From: Ophiosphaerella korrae
Taxonomy: Eukaryota; Ascomycota; Dothideomycetes; Pleosporales; Phaeosphaeriaceae
Assembly (NCBI GenBank): GCA_028456385.1
Contig: JALNQF010000003.1
Location: 496,001 to 560,000, forward strand
Direction: 5' to 3'
Length of the DNA: 64,000 bases
Shown here: positions 10,640 through 21,817 of the stretch, one piece after another
Numbering within the stretch: position 1 is the first letter of the stretch
How the letters are laid out: every line of letters begins with the position of its first letter
The notes under the pieces: model-generated
The model's input: only the letters and a program-made list of their open reading frames with translations
What the model was told of the DNA's origin: nothing
Database searches by the model: none
Position numbers and translations under genes: made by a program

Positions 10640-12428
10640 ATGGATGTCCATGGGGAGCTGCCTTCTCTCAAGGCTACCGTTAGCTTAGGTGTGCGTTAGG
10701 TTGCCACGCTCCTTCTAACGGCTGCTACTGACATTAGTTATCCAGGGTCTAGCTAAATCTGACCTCCACACCGGTAATAAGAATCGATCCCACTTTCTTC
10801 TGCTCATGTAATTTTGACATCGTCTAGTCCAAGTATACGACGTCAAATTCTACCCGTATACGCTGCCTGGCGTCGACCCGGTCTTTGCCGTCTGTGGCGG
10901 CCCTCACGTATGTGATAACCCTGTGTTTGGCTTGCAGTAAGGCTTATTGGACCCAGGTGATTGTCTGTCGTTGTGTCTTGGAAACGAACCGTACGATCGA
11001 GATCCTGCAATGGTCTGAAAAAGAGCTGGAAAAGCCAACAAACGCCGTAAGCAACACGCACTGCGCCGCACCTCGCCAAAGACTACCTGCTGATTATTTT
11101 ACTTCTTCTGCAGTCCAGTGGCTATAACAGCCTAGCATGGTCGCAAGCTGAAAATGGTGATCCGTTGCTTTGCGTAGCTGGAGATGCGACCCGCCAGATC
11201 CATGTGTTTAATATCGCGACTAAGCAGCTTGTAGCGGTGCGTTCACCAAGTTTCGTTCAAATGCCCAAAATACTAACAAATTTAGTCGCTCATAGGACAT
11301 GGAGATGTAAGCCTGGTGTCTTTTTTTATTTCCTTTGAAATGCTAACTGATTTTGAGTCAATCGGTGATCTTGCGGTATCGCCCGTAGATCCTACAATCT
11401 TGGCATCTTGTAGTATAGACCATACTGTCCGCATATGGAGCCTAGATCCAGCACATAAAGATAAGCCACTAGCTGCAATTTGTTATGGTCAAGGCCATAC
11501 AGATCAGATACTAACACTCGCATATCATCACAAGGGCCGGTTCATCTTATCAGCTGGTATGGATACTAGAATAAACATGTGGGTAGTGCCCGATACCATA
11601 AAAGACCATGCTGGATCAGACAAGCCAATCATGGTCCACTATCCTCACTTCTCAACAACAGAAGTGCATACCGATTTTGTGGACTCTTTGAAATGGTATA
11701 ATGACCTTGTTTTCAGTCACGCCAGCCGAGAAGAAAAAATCATTCTCTGGAAAATTGACGGATTCAGTTCTGACCGTGCCGAAATACCATGCGCTCCAAT
11801 ACCCACATCAAAGGCCACCACAAGTCGCACTCCCGTAATAATTCCCGCAAATTCTCATTCAAGCACACGATCCGCTTGGGGTGGTCGTTTTCAGCGACTC
11901 CTTCAATTTGACCTACCAGACATATCCGGCTTCTATCTCCGGCTCTCACTTTTTCACGAACGTGGGCACCATCCGGTCCTCGTTGCAGGTAACGAAAAGA
12001 GTAGAGCTTTCTTCTGGGATTTACAAAAGCTTGAGAATTGTGGTACAGGGGAAGACAGCACCCAGAAGGAAGGACTCGAAGGGATTCCTCTTGGTCTGCC
12101 CCGCCACGTACGCGACGCTAGTGTTACTTCTACGGCCTCTTCTACAGTGAGCACTGGATCTAGCACAAGCAGGACTAAGACCAAGATTAAGAAGACAAAA
12201 ATAAACCTTCCGAACAAAGGCATCGGGGACCCTTTCATATCAATCCAGGCGCACAAGATCATCGAAATTCCCAAGTACAATACCTTCGCATTTCATCAAT
12301 TCGACTGGAGTCGCGATGGTCAATGGTGTGTGGGTGCTGGTGGAGGCGGAATGATAAATGTGTTTCATCGATGGGAGAAAGGGATTCCATCGGCCAGAAC
12401 AGATTCAGAATCTAATCTTCTGACGTAA
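10640..12428 (+). CDS. eed: EED/ESC-type WD40 protein, PRC2 subunit
   Basis: Seven exons (10640-10688, 10738-10773, 10828-10907, 10957-11046, 11114-11236, 11286-11306, 11358-12428) give 489 residues with continuous phase. WD40 repeats are evident, such as ILASCSIDHTVRIWSLDP, GHTDQILTLAYH, FILSAGMDTRINMWVV and FDWSRDGQWCVGAGGGG. The early segment VYDVKFYP..GVDPVFAVCGG is typical of the EED family. EED is the WD40 propeller of Polycomb repressive complex 2; it binds H3K27me3 and activates the EZH2-type methyltransferase. A low-complexity Ser/Thr/Lys insert (about residues 395-425) interrupts the late propeller. Exon 6 is only 21 nt. The first intron uses a TAG acceptor and intron 6 a GAG acceptor, so the first three exons are less certain than the rest. 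The product is nuclear. Confidence 0.87.
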
Positions 12429-13949
12429 AAGTATAATACAGCGACGAGTTCGCTAATGATGCTACCTAACTTTACCCAAAGTTTATGCAATCAAAATGAG
12501 CCATCAACAATTAAGAGACACTACGGTAACCGTAGTGTGATCAACGCGGCCGATCAGCGAGAATGTGGAAAGATGCTCCTCACCCTCAATATATCCACGA
12601 TAAATAAAGCTAACTAGGGTTCACCTCGAACCATAAGAAGCTTTTGCAGAACATGAATACCAACGTAATTTATCCTATCACTCTAAAATATCCCCACTTT
12701 AACATAATTTCCATTCCCAAATCTCGCTGCGAAAGGAAATTCGCATTGTAAGGATAACTCTTCGGCTCCATGAACCAAAGTCTGATATACCATCGCTTTT
12801 GAATTTAACAAAGTCACAACGTGGAAAGGTTGTTATGCTTCATATTAGCTTGAGTAGTATTTTATCAATGTGAGCATGTAAGCCCCATTAAAATCGGATA
12901 TATTTCAATCCAACCAAAAAAAATTGTATTATATGACATCAAAAATAGTACTAATAACAATGGAGACGACGCACAGGATGATTGTGCTGTGGCTCACGAA
13001 GAATCTGAGCTCAGGGTCTATAAGAGATAGGTGTAAGCAAGTCACGCGAAGAAACTGGCTGCTTGTGGTACAGGTTCCCAACGATCGAGCCCAAATTTAG
13101 CCTAGGATGAATACCTCAGGTATTTGAGACACAACGGCGGCCATTCAGATGAATGTCTGGCTTTCATGGTGCCTGTGTTCTTCACTCTATCATGTATCCA
13201 TGTGAAACTCATACTGCCATTTTACCGAGCCCCCTTACGTTCCATTTGAACAGGCCATCTTCGGTAACGACTTAGGTTTCGTCTACTCGTGGTCAGGGTT
13301 AGTTGGCCCTGGATTTTCGGCGATGCTAATTGCTCCATTGTAAATGTGATCCCTCATAATCATAGCGCACCGGTACATCAGTGTGGTGCTTTGTGCCCAT
13401 CAAACGACCGGCACCACCAATGGATTATTTTTGGGATTATTGTGAAGTTCTGAGAGGCTGCAAGGGACGTTTTTGGGCTCTACTTCCACATGACAACGCC
13501 ACGAGGGAGCCCCCTTGTGCAACGAAACACACTCTCCCATGTCTGCGACACAACCTAAGACACAAATACGATAGCATCTACAAAAATACTAACAGTTCGC
13601 TATTGCGGCTTCAAAAATGATGGACATTAATAATCTTCGTCTGCGATCCCGAGGTCGCATAGAAATGTGGCTTAGCTACGACCCTGTCAGAGGATGCACA
13701 CTGCCCATGGAAACATGACAATAACTACTTAAATAGTAACTAGTGTCATGAAATAGCTAAAATTAGGTCATTTCTATGATGTCAAATACGGGCTTTGATA
13801 CAGCGTGTTGATTAGTGACTTATCGTTTTGAACAAAGCGCCACGAGCGTCAGGAGAATACAAGTATACTCGCACCCGCGATTGAATTCTTCAAGAAAATT
13901 ATAAATTCCTCAAAATACGATCTTAACTTTTATATTTACATTAGATATA
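12429..13949. other. AT-rich intergenic region
   Basis: This region follows the eed stop codon. Base composition turns AT-rich, and no frame has a recognisable domain. The longest frame (13381-13620) looks random. No repeat or RNA gene was identified. Confidence 0.5.
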
Positions 13950-14447
13950 ATGATTTCCGTTACCCCGTTTCAAAACTTTTCGTGTTCCTGCACCGAATGT
14001 GGTGCTTTCTTTCTTCCAATGCCTGCGTCATCACCTACAGCCAAAGCCAGGCCCAACAAACGAGCAAACACAAAACCTGCCGAACTTCGCTCTTCACTTA
14101 GCATTTTAACCACAAATATACAACCATTACTTCGGAGGGCACCTGTAACAGGGGATGCAACTTCCGCCTCTTCTCCATTCAACCCAAAGACGCCAGGGCT
14201 TCTGCGCTGCACATATCCGTCTTGCACAGCCCGACTCCCGACCACATCGCATTCAAATCATGGCAATACACTATGTGGACAGCATATCGACGACTTGAAA
14301 AAGAGTGTCAACGAACTGATCGGTGCTCGACCAAAGAAGAATTCAGAAAGAAAAGTATCAAGGCCCTCAGCTTGGACAAAGTCGGGTAGTATGGAGGGGA
14401 GCGATATCACGTATCAGACTTCATCGAAGTATGGCCAACGAGAATAG
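13950..14447 (+). CDS. Small uncharacterised protein, possible Cys/His metal-binding segment
   Basis: An ATG-initiated frame of 165 residues that I do not recognise. It is basic and Ser/Thr/Pro-rich. A central segment has four spaced Cys/His residues in CTYPSCTARL..CGQH, which could be a short zinc site. The Ala/Ser/Lys bias and an ordered C-terminal helix-like stretch (HIDDLKKSVNEL) argue mildly for a real gene. It faces the RING gene tail-to-tail with a 258-bp gap. It could equally be a chance frame in AT-rich DNA or one exon of a larger model. Confidence 0.35.
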   Translation: MISVTPFQNFSCSCTECGAFFLPMPASSPTAKARPNKRANTKPAELRSSLSILTTNIQPLLRRAPVTGDATSASSPFNPKTPGLLRCTYPSCTARLPTTSHSNHGNTLCGQHIDDLKKSVNELIGARPKKNSERKVSRPSAWTKSGSMEGSDITYQTSSKYGQRE

Positions 14448-14705
14448 TGATTGAGAAGGATGATTTGATGCCCAAAGCATCGCGGGGTATTTACAGGACA
14501 TTCGCATTTGCAACATGGACAACATCATGAACAATGAAAATCACAATAACAAAGGAAACGCCTATATTAACTGTAAAGTTCCGAACCATGGCCCAGCCAC
14601 AATTCACAAGTTATTAAAGAATTATCTTCAATTGCAAGCTCCCATCATCACGCCAGTTGATGATGATTGTGCTCGTATAAACCGACCTCTTGTGAAATCT
14701 TTATT

Positions 14706-15137
14706 TTACCACCAAGATATCGAAATCTCCACTTGAAAAATCTCCACAGTGCTGTCCACACCCTGGGCCATGTTTTCCGCCATCCACTTCTCGTGGCATT
14801 TGACGAATGTATTGAAGTCGGCATCTTCCAAGCTTTCCTCAGTAGTTGGGCCGCCTTCCGCGCTGCGGCTTGTATCTGCCCGACACAGCGGACATGTGTT
14901 TTTGGCCTGAGTCCATGTCCCGAGACATGTGCTCCCAAAGATATGTCCACAGGGAAGCTGGATCGGATTCTCGGCGAAGTCGTATGATTGGTAGCAGATA
15001 TAGCAAGCCTCCCTGAGAGGATTAGCTGAGTTGCCGCCCTTCGCTGGAGGGTTGTGGCTATCAGGAGAGGACGTGGGCGAGTTGGTCATTCTAGATGTTG
15101 TGGCTTTTGCAGCTTTTTTGGCTTTTACGTTCGACAT
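14706..15137 (-). CDS. Small RING-finger protein, putative E3 ubiquitin ligase
   Basis: A single-exon frame of 143 residues. The N-terminal 40 residues are Lys/Ala/Ser-rich. A RING domain follows at about 45-85: CYIC, then LPCGHIFGSTC, then CPLCR. Such domains recruit E2 enzymes for ubiquitin transfer. At the position where most RINGs have Cys after H-x-F, this one has Gly (HIFG), a variant I recall from other fungal RING proteins; the effect on the second zinc site is not clear from sequence alone. The C-terminal 55 residues are acidic and unannotated. The start is the first ATG of the frame and no upstream exon is needed. Confidence 0.8.
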   Translation of the reverse strand: MSNVKAKKAAKATTSRMTNSPTSSPDSHNPPAKGGNSANPLREACYICYQSYDFAENPIQLPCGHIFGSTCLGTWTQAKNTCPLCRADTSRSAEGGPTTEESLEDADFNTFVKCHEKWMAENMAQGVDSTVEIFQVEISISWW

Positions 15138-16002
15138 GAGTGTGTTGTGTGTAAGCGTATCGTTGGGGAGATGGAAGGAATCGGAAACCTGTCTCTAGGA
15201 AACAATGGTTAAATTGGAAGATTCTCGTTGTACTTACACCATTTTCTATTGAGACATTGTGCTTTGGAAGATCATTGTGAGCGTATGATGATAGGCATAC
15301 TGCCACAACATACCAATCTGGTTAAGAGTTCTGACTTAGAGGCTTTAGCAGATTCAAGTACCAAACTCTAACTTGGTGGACATACAACTATGCATTGTGT
15401 GTTGAGTGATGTTTTCGAATAGTCGGGCATGGTTTCGTATTTAGATATCAAGCCTATCACTAAAGTCTGTGAGTGACCAACTCATAGTTGTATGATGATC
15501 TGAGTAGATTGTACGAAGCATCGATTAGACGCACCGTCGCCTAGCCTAGTCGTGTCTTCATAATCGATAATCACGGATTACTATGTAATTAGACCTAGGG
15601 ACAATCGTCCTTTGCCCATATTTACTCTAGTGTACTTCATATGAGTTAAATCGTATCATCAGTAAGCCAGCCTGAGTATTTGGGATCTCACCGCGCGTAT
15701 TTGATAGTTCAAGCAATGTACCGTACCAACAGCTGTCAAAACGAATATCTGTAAGCGCAGCCTAATTCCATCTAACCCCATTGAGAAAGGTACAACATTC
15801 TGACTTCAGCATGTCAGAAGTACCGGTAATGCTTTCAGAACACACTTCTAGGTTCGGGCCTTAACTCGAACAGGAATACTGAAGTGGGGTAATGCTAGTA
15901 TAAAAGATACGCCGCTTGACTACCGAACTGACCCCTCTTGTCGCGACTTCATCACAACACTCGTCCTATCTACAGATCTTTGATCAGACCTATTTTTTAG
16001 CC
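15138..16002. other. Divergent intergenic region
   Basis: Spacer between the start of the RING gene (-) and the start of the hydrolase gene (+). It is fairly AT-rich, with no supported coding region. A TATA-like element lies near its right end. Confidence 0.5.
15899..15906 (+). promoter_or_regulatory. TATA box of the alpha/beta hydrolase gene
   Basis: TATAAAAG lies 104 bases upstream of the hydrolase ATG at 16003. This fits a fungal TATA promoter with transcription starting around 15930. Motif and spacing only. Confidence 0.4.
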
Positions 16003-16962
16003 ATGGTTCCATCGCTTGTCCTCATCCCAGGCTCTTTCGGTAAAAGTGAAATGTACGACCCTGTCGTGCTACCGCTTCGCCAGAAAGGATACGACATCCA
16101 CGTACTCGATCCACCCTGCTATCCAAAGGGATATAAAAAGGGTACACCAGCGCCGAGCATGTATGACGATGCGAGATTCATCAGCGAATACATTACCGAT
16201 CTAACGGATAAGACTGGTAACGATGTCGTGCTGATAGCCCATAGCTACGGTGGTGAGTACATTTATTTTTGAAAAGATGGCTCGTAGCAATGCAGTTTTG
16301 ATGAATTTATTAGGTGTCCCGGCGTCTGAGTCGCTTGAGAATATAACAGCATCTAAACGTTCAGCACAAGGCAAGAAAGGCGGAGTAATTCGCATCGCAT
16401 ATCTGACTGCTGTTGTGCCTAAGGTTGGGGAGAATGTCACTACAACAATCAAAGGGGGTGCTCCGCCCATGAACATAGACGAGGTAAGTCTCCTAGTCTC
16501 TCAAGTCATGGCGAATGATTGAATCAAGAGTATGAAAGTTAATCATAGTGGATATAGTTTGGGTGGCTATCCCATACAGATCCTGCGAGCACCGCAGCGT
16601 TGACTTTTAATTCTTTACCCCCGGAAGTTGGAACTGCGTTTGTCGCCGAAAAGTTTGGTCGACATAGTGGTATCAGCTTTGCCGACACGCTGACATATCC
16701 TGGTTACAAAGACGGTCCTGTTTCCTGGTTCTTCTGTAGTGATGACAAATGTGTAACTCCGGAAATCCAACAAGGTGCTATTGACGAGATTCAAGCAAGC
16801 TGGAAAGGAACTAAGAGGGAAGGGGAAAAGGTTAGTGTCACACGTGTTGAGTGCGATCATACTCCTATTTTCAGTGCGAGAGATGAGCTAGAGAAGTGGA
16901 TGGAAGGTTTATTTGGAAATGGTAAGACTCGGCATGGCTTTTACATTGAGTATGTTAGCTAA
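16003..16962 (+). CDS. Alpha/beta hydrolase family protein
   Basis: Three exons (16003-16252, 16314-16483, 16558-16962) encode 274 residues. The chosen start sits in a GCCATGG context; a longer in-frame start at 15916 exists but adds an unconserved-looking leader. The protein begins directly with an alpha/beta hydrolase core strand (LVLIPGSFG). The nucleophile elbow AHSYGG holds the catalytic Ser and is split by intron 1. The acid is probably the Asp in FCSDDKCVTP and the base the His in CDHTPIF. Family members hydrolyse esters or lactones of unknown type; many sit near secondary-metabolite genes, but none is seen here. No signal peptide, so it is expected in the cytosol. The second intron (16484-16557) has a TATAG acceptor. 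Confidence 0.87.
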
Positions 16963-17973
16963 TAATAACACAGAGTAGTCAAATTCCCTAAGATGTATTG
17001 CAAATACAGTCGGGTTAGTTTGGCTTACCTTCAAGGACAATGCCTTAGCAATGTGCCCGAAGCCGAGATCCCTATGCATGCACTATTTGCCACGTGTGCG
17101 GCCACATACCTAGATCCACTCCTTACAATATTTCGAATGATCTGGAACTTGATACCAGGAAACACCGACACATATGGTTAGGACACCGATGGGCCGTAGT
17201 ACTTAATCAAATTTCCATCATGCATTTCGAGTGAGGCACATTGAGGCCAATAGGCATCAGAAGAGTGTGACTGAGGCCACCCCACAAGACCTGTAGAAGA
17301 GTAACTGAAACGGATAGGCGGTTAACGGCATCGTGACTACCCAGAAAGGGGTCAAAGGCAGCTGTGAGGTTTGAAGAAACATCAGCCAAAGCCTTGGAGC
17401 CCGTCTTGGATGTGTCGCAATGGTCACGGTTAACAAAAATAATTCAGGATGACGCAGCAATGCCTACATTGCGATGCCGTCTTCGAAGATGTGTTGTTGT
17501 GCATACAACAGTTCATGTTGCTGATTGGTTTTGCGGCAAGAATTCCATATTTTCCCGCTACAAATATTGCCAGAAGCCTTCCCGTTTGGCTTCAGTGTGT
17601 TCTCTAGGATAGTATCCTATTATCTTTCCCAAGGTTTCCTGTACTTGTAATGTGGTGTGTTGAGCAAGCGCATCCCCGTCGTGGCGCGTTTTAAACACGT
17701 CTGTAACCGATGGTGCGGCGGAAACGCGAAACACTACACGCATGACATTAGTTCGTGCGGAGTATTAATACTCTCGCAGAAAATCCCTATATGATCTCCT
17801 AGCTTTTCTATATTATTTGTACATACCTGTATATATTGGTGTTACTGCAGTGCGCATCTGACGGCCAGTCGTCGAATCCGTTATTTCTCTACCAAAGTTA
17901 TTCCTGTGGCCGACTCGAAGGCCTCTACGTTCGTGACGATATACCACAAGAAGGCGGGCTACCTGGCAAGAAA
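16963..17973. other. Intergenic spacer
   Basis: Spacer between the hydrolase and CFEM genes, both on the + strand. Only short frames are present and nothing is recognised. The right part presumably holds the CFEM promoter. Confidence 0.5.
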
Positions 17974-18420
17974 ATGAAGATCTCGTTGTCGTTGGTTGCG
18001 GTGGTTTTTGGAAGCGTGGGTATTGCGTTCGCATCACCAGTAGCTGAGCGAACTCCGTTCTCTCGGCGCCACGGTCCGGGTGGGGCTATTGGCGGAGTTG
18101 GGCAATGTCCAGTACGTGTCTAATGTTTTCCTTCTTTGTCGTATGGAGTTCATATGCGACATCTGAATGTACATTGAGGCTGACCCGCTATAGTTGGATT
18201 GCTGGAACGAGGCCGCCGGGGAAGTAGACTGCGACCCCGAGAAAGACGACGTGTGCCTATGCGGTAAATTCTTTGATGAAGTTTCCAAGTGTGCCGGTGC
18301 AACATGTAGCATCGGCGAGAATTTATGTGCGTTACTTCCTCATCTTGTTGAAAACTTTGCGTAGTGCTGACAAAACCGGCCACAGCTGCTTTGGATTTCA
18401 TGGAAGCGGCATGCAATTGA
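17974..18420 (+). CDS. Small secreted CFEM-domain protein
   Basis: Three exons (17974-18111, 18194-18326, 18386-18420) encode 101 residues. A signal peptide covers about 1-20 (MKISLSLVAVVFGSVGIAFA). A dibasic SRR near residue 31 could be a Kex2 site. The mature part has eight cysteines in CFEM order: QCPLDC, VDC, VCLC, SKC, ATC and a final AAC. CFEM proteins are extracellular and often GPI-anchored; some bind heme for iron uptake and some act as plant-infection effectors. This one ends right after the last cysteine, so it has no GPI-anchor signal and is probably freely secreted. The Asp of the heme-type motif is plausibly the DD in EKDDVCLC. Exon borders are supported by all eight cysteines falling in register. 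Whether it acts on iron or on a host cannot be told from sequence. Confidence 0.88.
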
Positions 18421-21400
18421 ACTATGAAAACTAACCTGAAGACGATAAGTCGGAGGATGCATCGAACTGGAGCCATATTGTACAGAATGTTGATACCCCC
18501 CACGTATATCGGCGTTCCACTTTGCTGCTTGAATTAATACTTGGTGCCTCTTAGTGAGATGATGTAATATGTAAATAAAGAATTCCCGAATTGACTGCAG
18601 GCGGATTGTGGCTTCAAGACATGATGTGAGCTGATGCCGTGATAGCGGATACGAAGAAGGTTTGGACAGCCAACGTCAGTATGCATTGCAAAATCGTATT
18701 TTGTGCATGACCACTTGTGGGTTTATGGTATCCTCGTAACAAACCATCTCAATAAAATTAATAAGAGGCCCTCGCTACAGTGGCGACTCGGTTTTCAGTC
18801 TAGCCAAGCAGCTGCTGATGTACTTTTATCGCTTGTGGTGGTGTGGATCGCATATACTGTCTCAGCTTCTAGAAGATGGTCATAATTGACTTTCGGGTCG
18901 TGACAACTGTCGCAAGAACTTGATAGCTCTCGGCCCAAGGGATAATTTCGAGGTAATGGCATCGACTGCGTTGGCTCTGTGGGATAGTAGTTCGAGCAGC
19001 TTTTCCAGCCATTGACTTCTAATGTCACTCCGGTGGAGGTTTTCGCACTGAAGGTGCATCACATCGGCCCTTTGTACTCTGGTTGTCCAAATGCGGGGCC
19101 CCAGAGAAGTTGAATGTGGAAAGCCGATGCCTGATGGCGAGATCATCCGTCCTGGTACGCGTAACCTGCTCTTTTTGCAACAGGGCTGGACGTCAGCGTG
19201 ACCCCCGGAAATTCATGCAATACCAAAAAGAAAAAGGGCAGAGTTCGATGCGGGTGTAGGGCGATCGTGACGACAATACGTTAAGAGACGAGATGCGGAT
19301 CTTCTCAGTGGATCATCGGTGAATGGGTTTGGTGATAAAGTTCTTCACTTGAGAAGGCTGGTCGCATAGTAATTCAAATCGTCAAGCAATTGCTGCCGGG
19401 CCATGAAATTGTGCAACAATAGATACAGACAGCCAACTCTGAGCGCCAAATCGAGCTGACAAAGAATGGACATGGGCAGCCATTCCGAAGATTATCCACA
19501 ATGGAGTGTTGCGTCGATAGGTACAAGCAAGCTCCTATGTGATGGTACCTTGCAGGTTCAGAAGCTAACCCCTACAAGCGGAGAATGTCGCAATGGACCC
19601 ATCTTTTCGTTTTCCGATAACACCCGTAGCACACTTCCCACGTGCAATGCACAAGTGACGTTCTTTGCTGGCAACTGGATTTTGCGGTCCAGTGTATCTA
19701 GGCTTTTTTTCGGAATAAGCACACCCCGGCCGGCAAACCTGTCCTGTCTCCTGAGTAGCGGGGCGAGCTATTGAAGGGCTAACAAGGCTGTAGAAATTTT
19801 CGAGAAGAACTGATAAGAATAGCGGGCCCCATCAGCAAGACGTTGAGACGCGACATTACTCTGTGAACATGGCTGAGGTTTAACGGGCACTTTAAGTTGG
19901 GCTTGCTGGTGGGCAACGGGAGCCTCGCCTAAGTAATAATACCAGGGGCATGGTACGTCATACCCGGAGTAGGCGGACCGTGGCTGAGCGTCAAAAGCCC
20001 TGATGAGCCCCCACGATCTGCAGTAACAGCCAAGGATAGGGGACTCCCGCCAAATAGATCCAAGTTGAGCGACTGGAGATAGGAAATGACGGGGGACACG
20101 ACCAGCTTGGAACCTACTAGCCAATCTGAGTCGCGGGCAGCTTGTTGTGATCTAGGCAGACTTGTTGGGCACTGCGAGCTAGGGGTAAGCGGATGAAGGA
20201 GGCATTCTGCCTGTATTGTCGGTTGCAGTCGCCCTTGGGTGGGTTCACCGGCCTCGTCTGAGTGAGGGCCCGAGAAATGCAAAGATGCATAGGAAGCAGG
20301 CGGGCCGGGGAGAGGGCGTGATGGCGGTCCGCTCGGCAGCACCCTGTTTAATATCCTCACTGCATGCTGGAGGAGAATTACATCAGAGCGATATTGGCAA
20401 TCTCGTGACACCTGCTGGAGATGGGACGGAGCACAGAAGGTTTGCAATTCAACATTGCTTATTCTAGACTGGAATTGGTGGTGCGTACCCCAGATCAGAG
20501 TCCCCACACGCCTCGCGGCCTGTCTGCCATGGCCCCAATTAGGAAGCACAGGCACGCAAGACCCCAAGGGGATATCCTGTGGTGGAACAGGCCGGAAGGC
20601 CAGGTGGATAAAGAAGGCCGAGACATTGGACTGGGACTGACAAGCGCATTGGTCGTTCGAGGATGAGCTATGTGCGTATGTACGAGGAGGAGGGTTAGAA
20701 ATGGGACCCTTGAGGAATGGAGCCCTTGAGGGTGAGGGTAGATGGTTGTCAACTGGTCGAGTAGTCACGGTTGCACGCTGATGCAGCAGGAGCGCTGTTG
20801 CAAAGGGAAGCAGCGGACGCGTGTATAAACAACAGGACGCCCACCATTACTACCATCACAACCATTATCATTATTATTATCATTATTATTATTACTACTA
20901 TCATCATCCTCATACTCGTCCTCGTCATTCACATTGGCTGTCTCCTCCACCAAGAAAAAGAAAAAAGAAAACTCTAAGAACGCCTTCTCCAGGCGGATGC
21001 AAAGGAGCAAAGGAGCAAAGGAGCGAAGCGCAGGCTGCACTGCCACAGCACATCGCCTCATCCACTGGCGGTTGCGCTGCACTGACTGCTCACGCACGCC
21101 TGCTTCCACGGCGAATGCGAGGGGGCCGCCCCTGGCAATAGCACGGCGGCATCACTGTGACTGCAACACGTTTGGATTCCCCACCACAAGCCTCACCAAA
21201 TCATAAGCCACCCACTCGATACAACCTCAGCGGCCCACCCTCGCCGACCTTCACCGCTACAGAGATTTCGCTGCAAATTTGTGCACGCCCGCCGCCTCAC
21301 CCCAAGGCCCAAGCCAGCAGCACTGCGTGCTCCACTGCCGGCCAGCGTGTGCTGTCTTCTGAGTCACTGCCGTCGACGCCGGACAGGAGCAGGCGCACAC

Positions 21401-21817
21401 GTAGCATCATCATCGTCGCCGTGCCTCGCGCGACCCGCTGGCAGCCCTCAGACTCCTAAGAATAAGAAGAGCAAAGACGCCATCGTGCCTCTGCCCCCAT
21501 CCACTCGTCGTCCCCTGCATCGGCCTACGCTCGGCTCCAGGTTACGGGCTCTCCGCAGCGCTGCAGACCGCAGCAGTCATCATTTGCAGCCCCGCTGGTG
21601 CCACTAGACGCTAGCCTGATACCGCCCGGGCAAGCCAAGCCTTGCTGGCGCCGCTTTTGTGCTCAATTCTCGCCCCGAGCGATCCTCGTCTGCGTCAGCA
21701 CAGTCCCCCTCGTCGTCACCCCCACACCCTCTGCCTAGCGTCTCTGTGCGCGCTCCATTGATACATAGACCCGACCCCCATCCCCTTCCCCCGACTTTCG
21801 ACTCTACCTGCAATCAC
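18421..21817. other. Gene-poor region upstream of creA
   Basis: This 3.4-kb region has no supported gene. A 279-codon frame at 19929-20768 (-) has no domain, irregular composition and no matching splice pattern. The last 1.5 kb is CT- and CA-rich and probably holds the creA promoter and long 5' leader. A trinucleotide repeat lies at 20843-20914. Confidence 0.45.
20843..20914. repeat. ATT/ATC trinucleotide repeat
   Basis: An imperfect tandem run of ATT, ATC and ACT triplets about 0.9 kb upstream of the creA start, in presumed promoter or leader sequence. Confidence 0.85.

Noticed and set aside
19929..20768. 279-codon minus-strand frame upstream of creA
   Set aside because: No domain, no believable composition, and it lies where the creA promoter and leader are expected.
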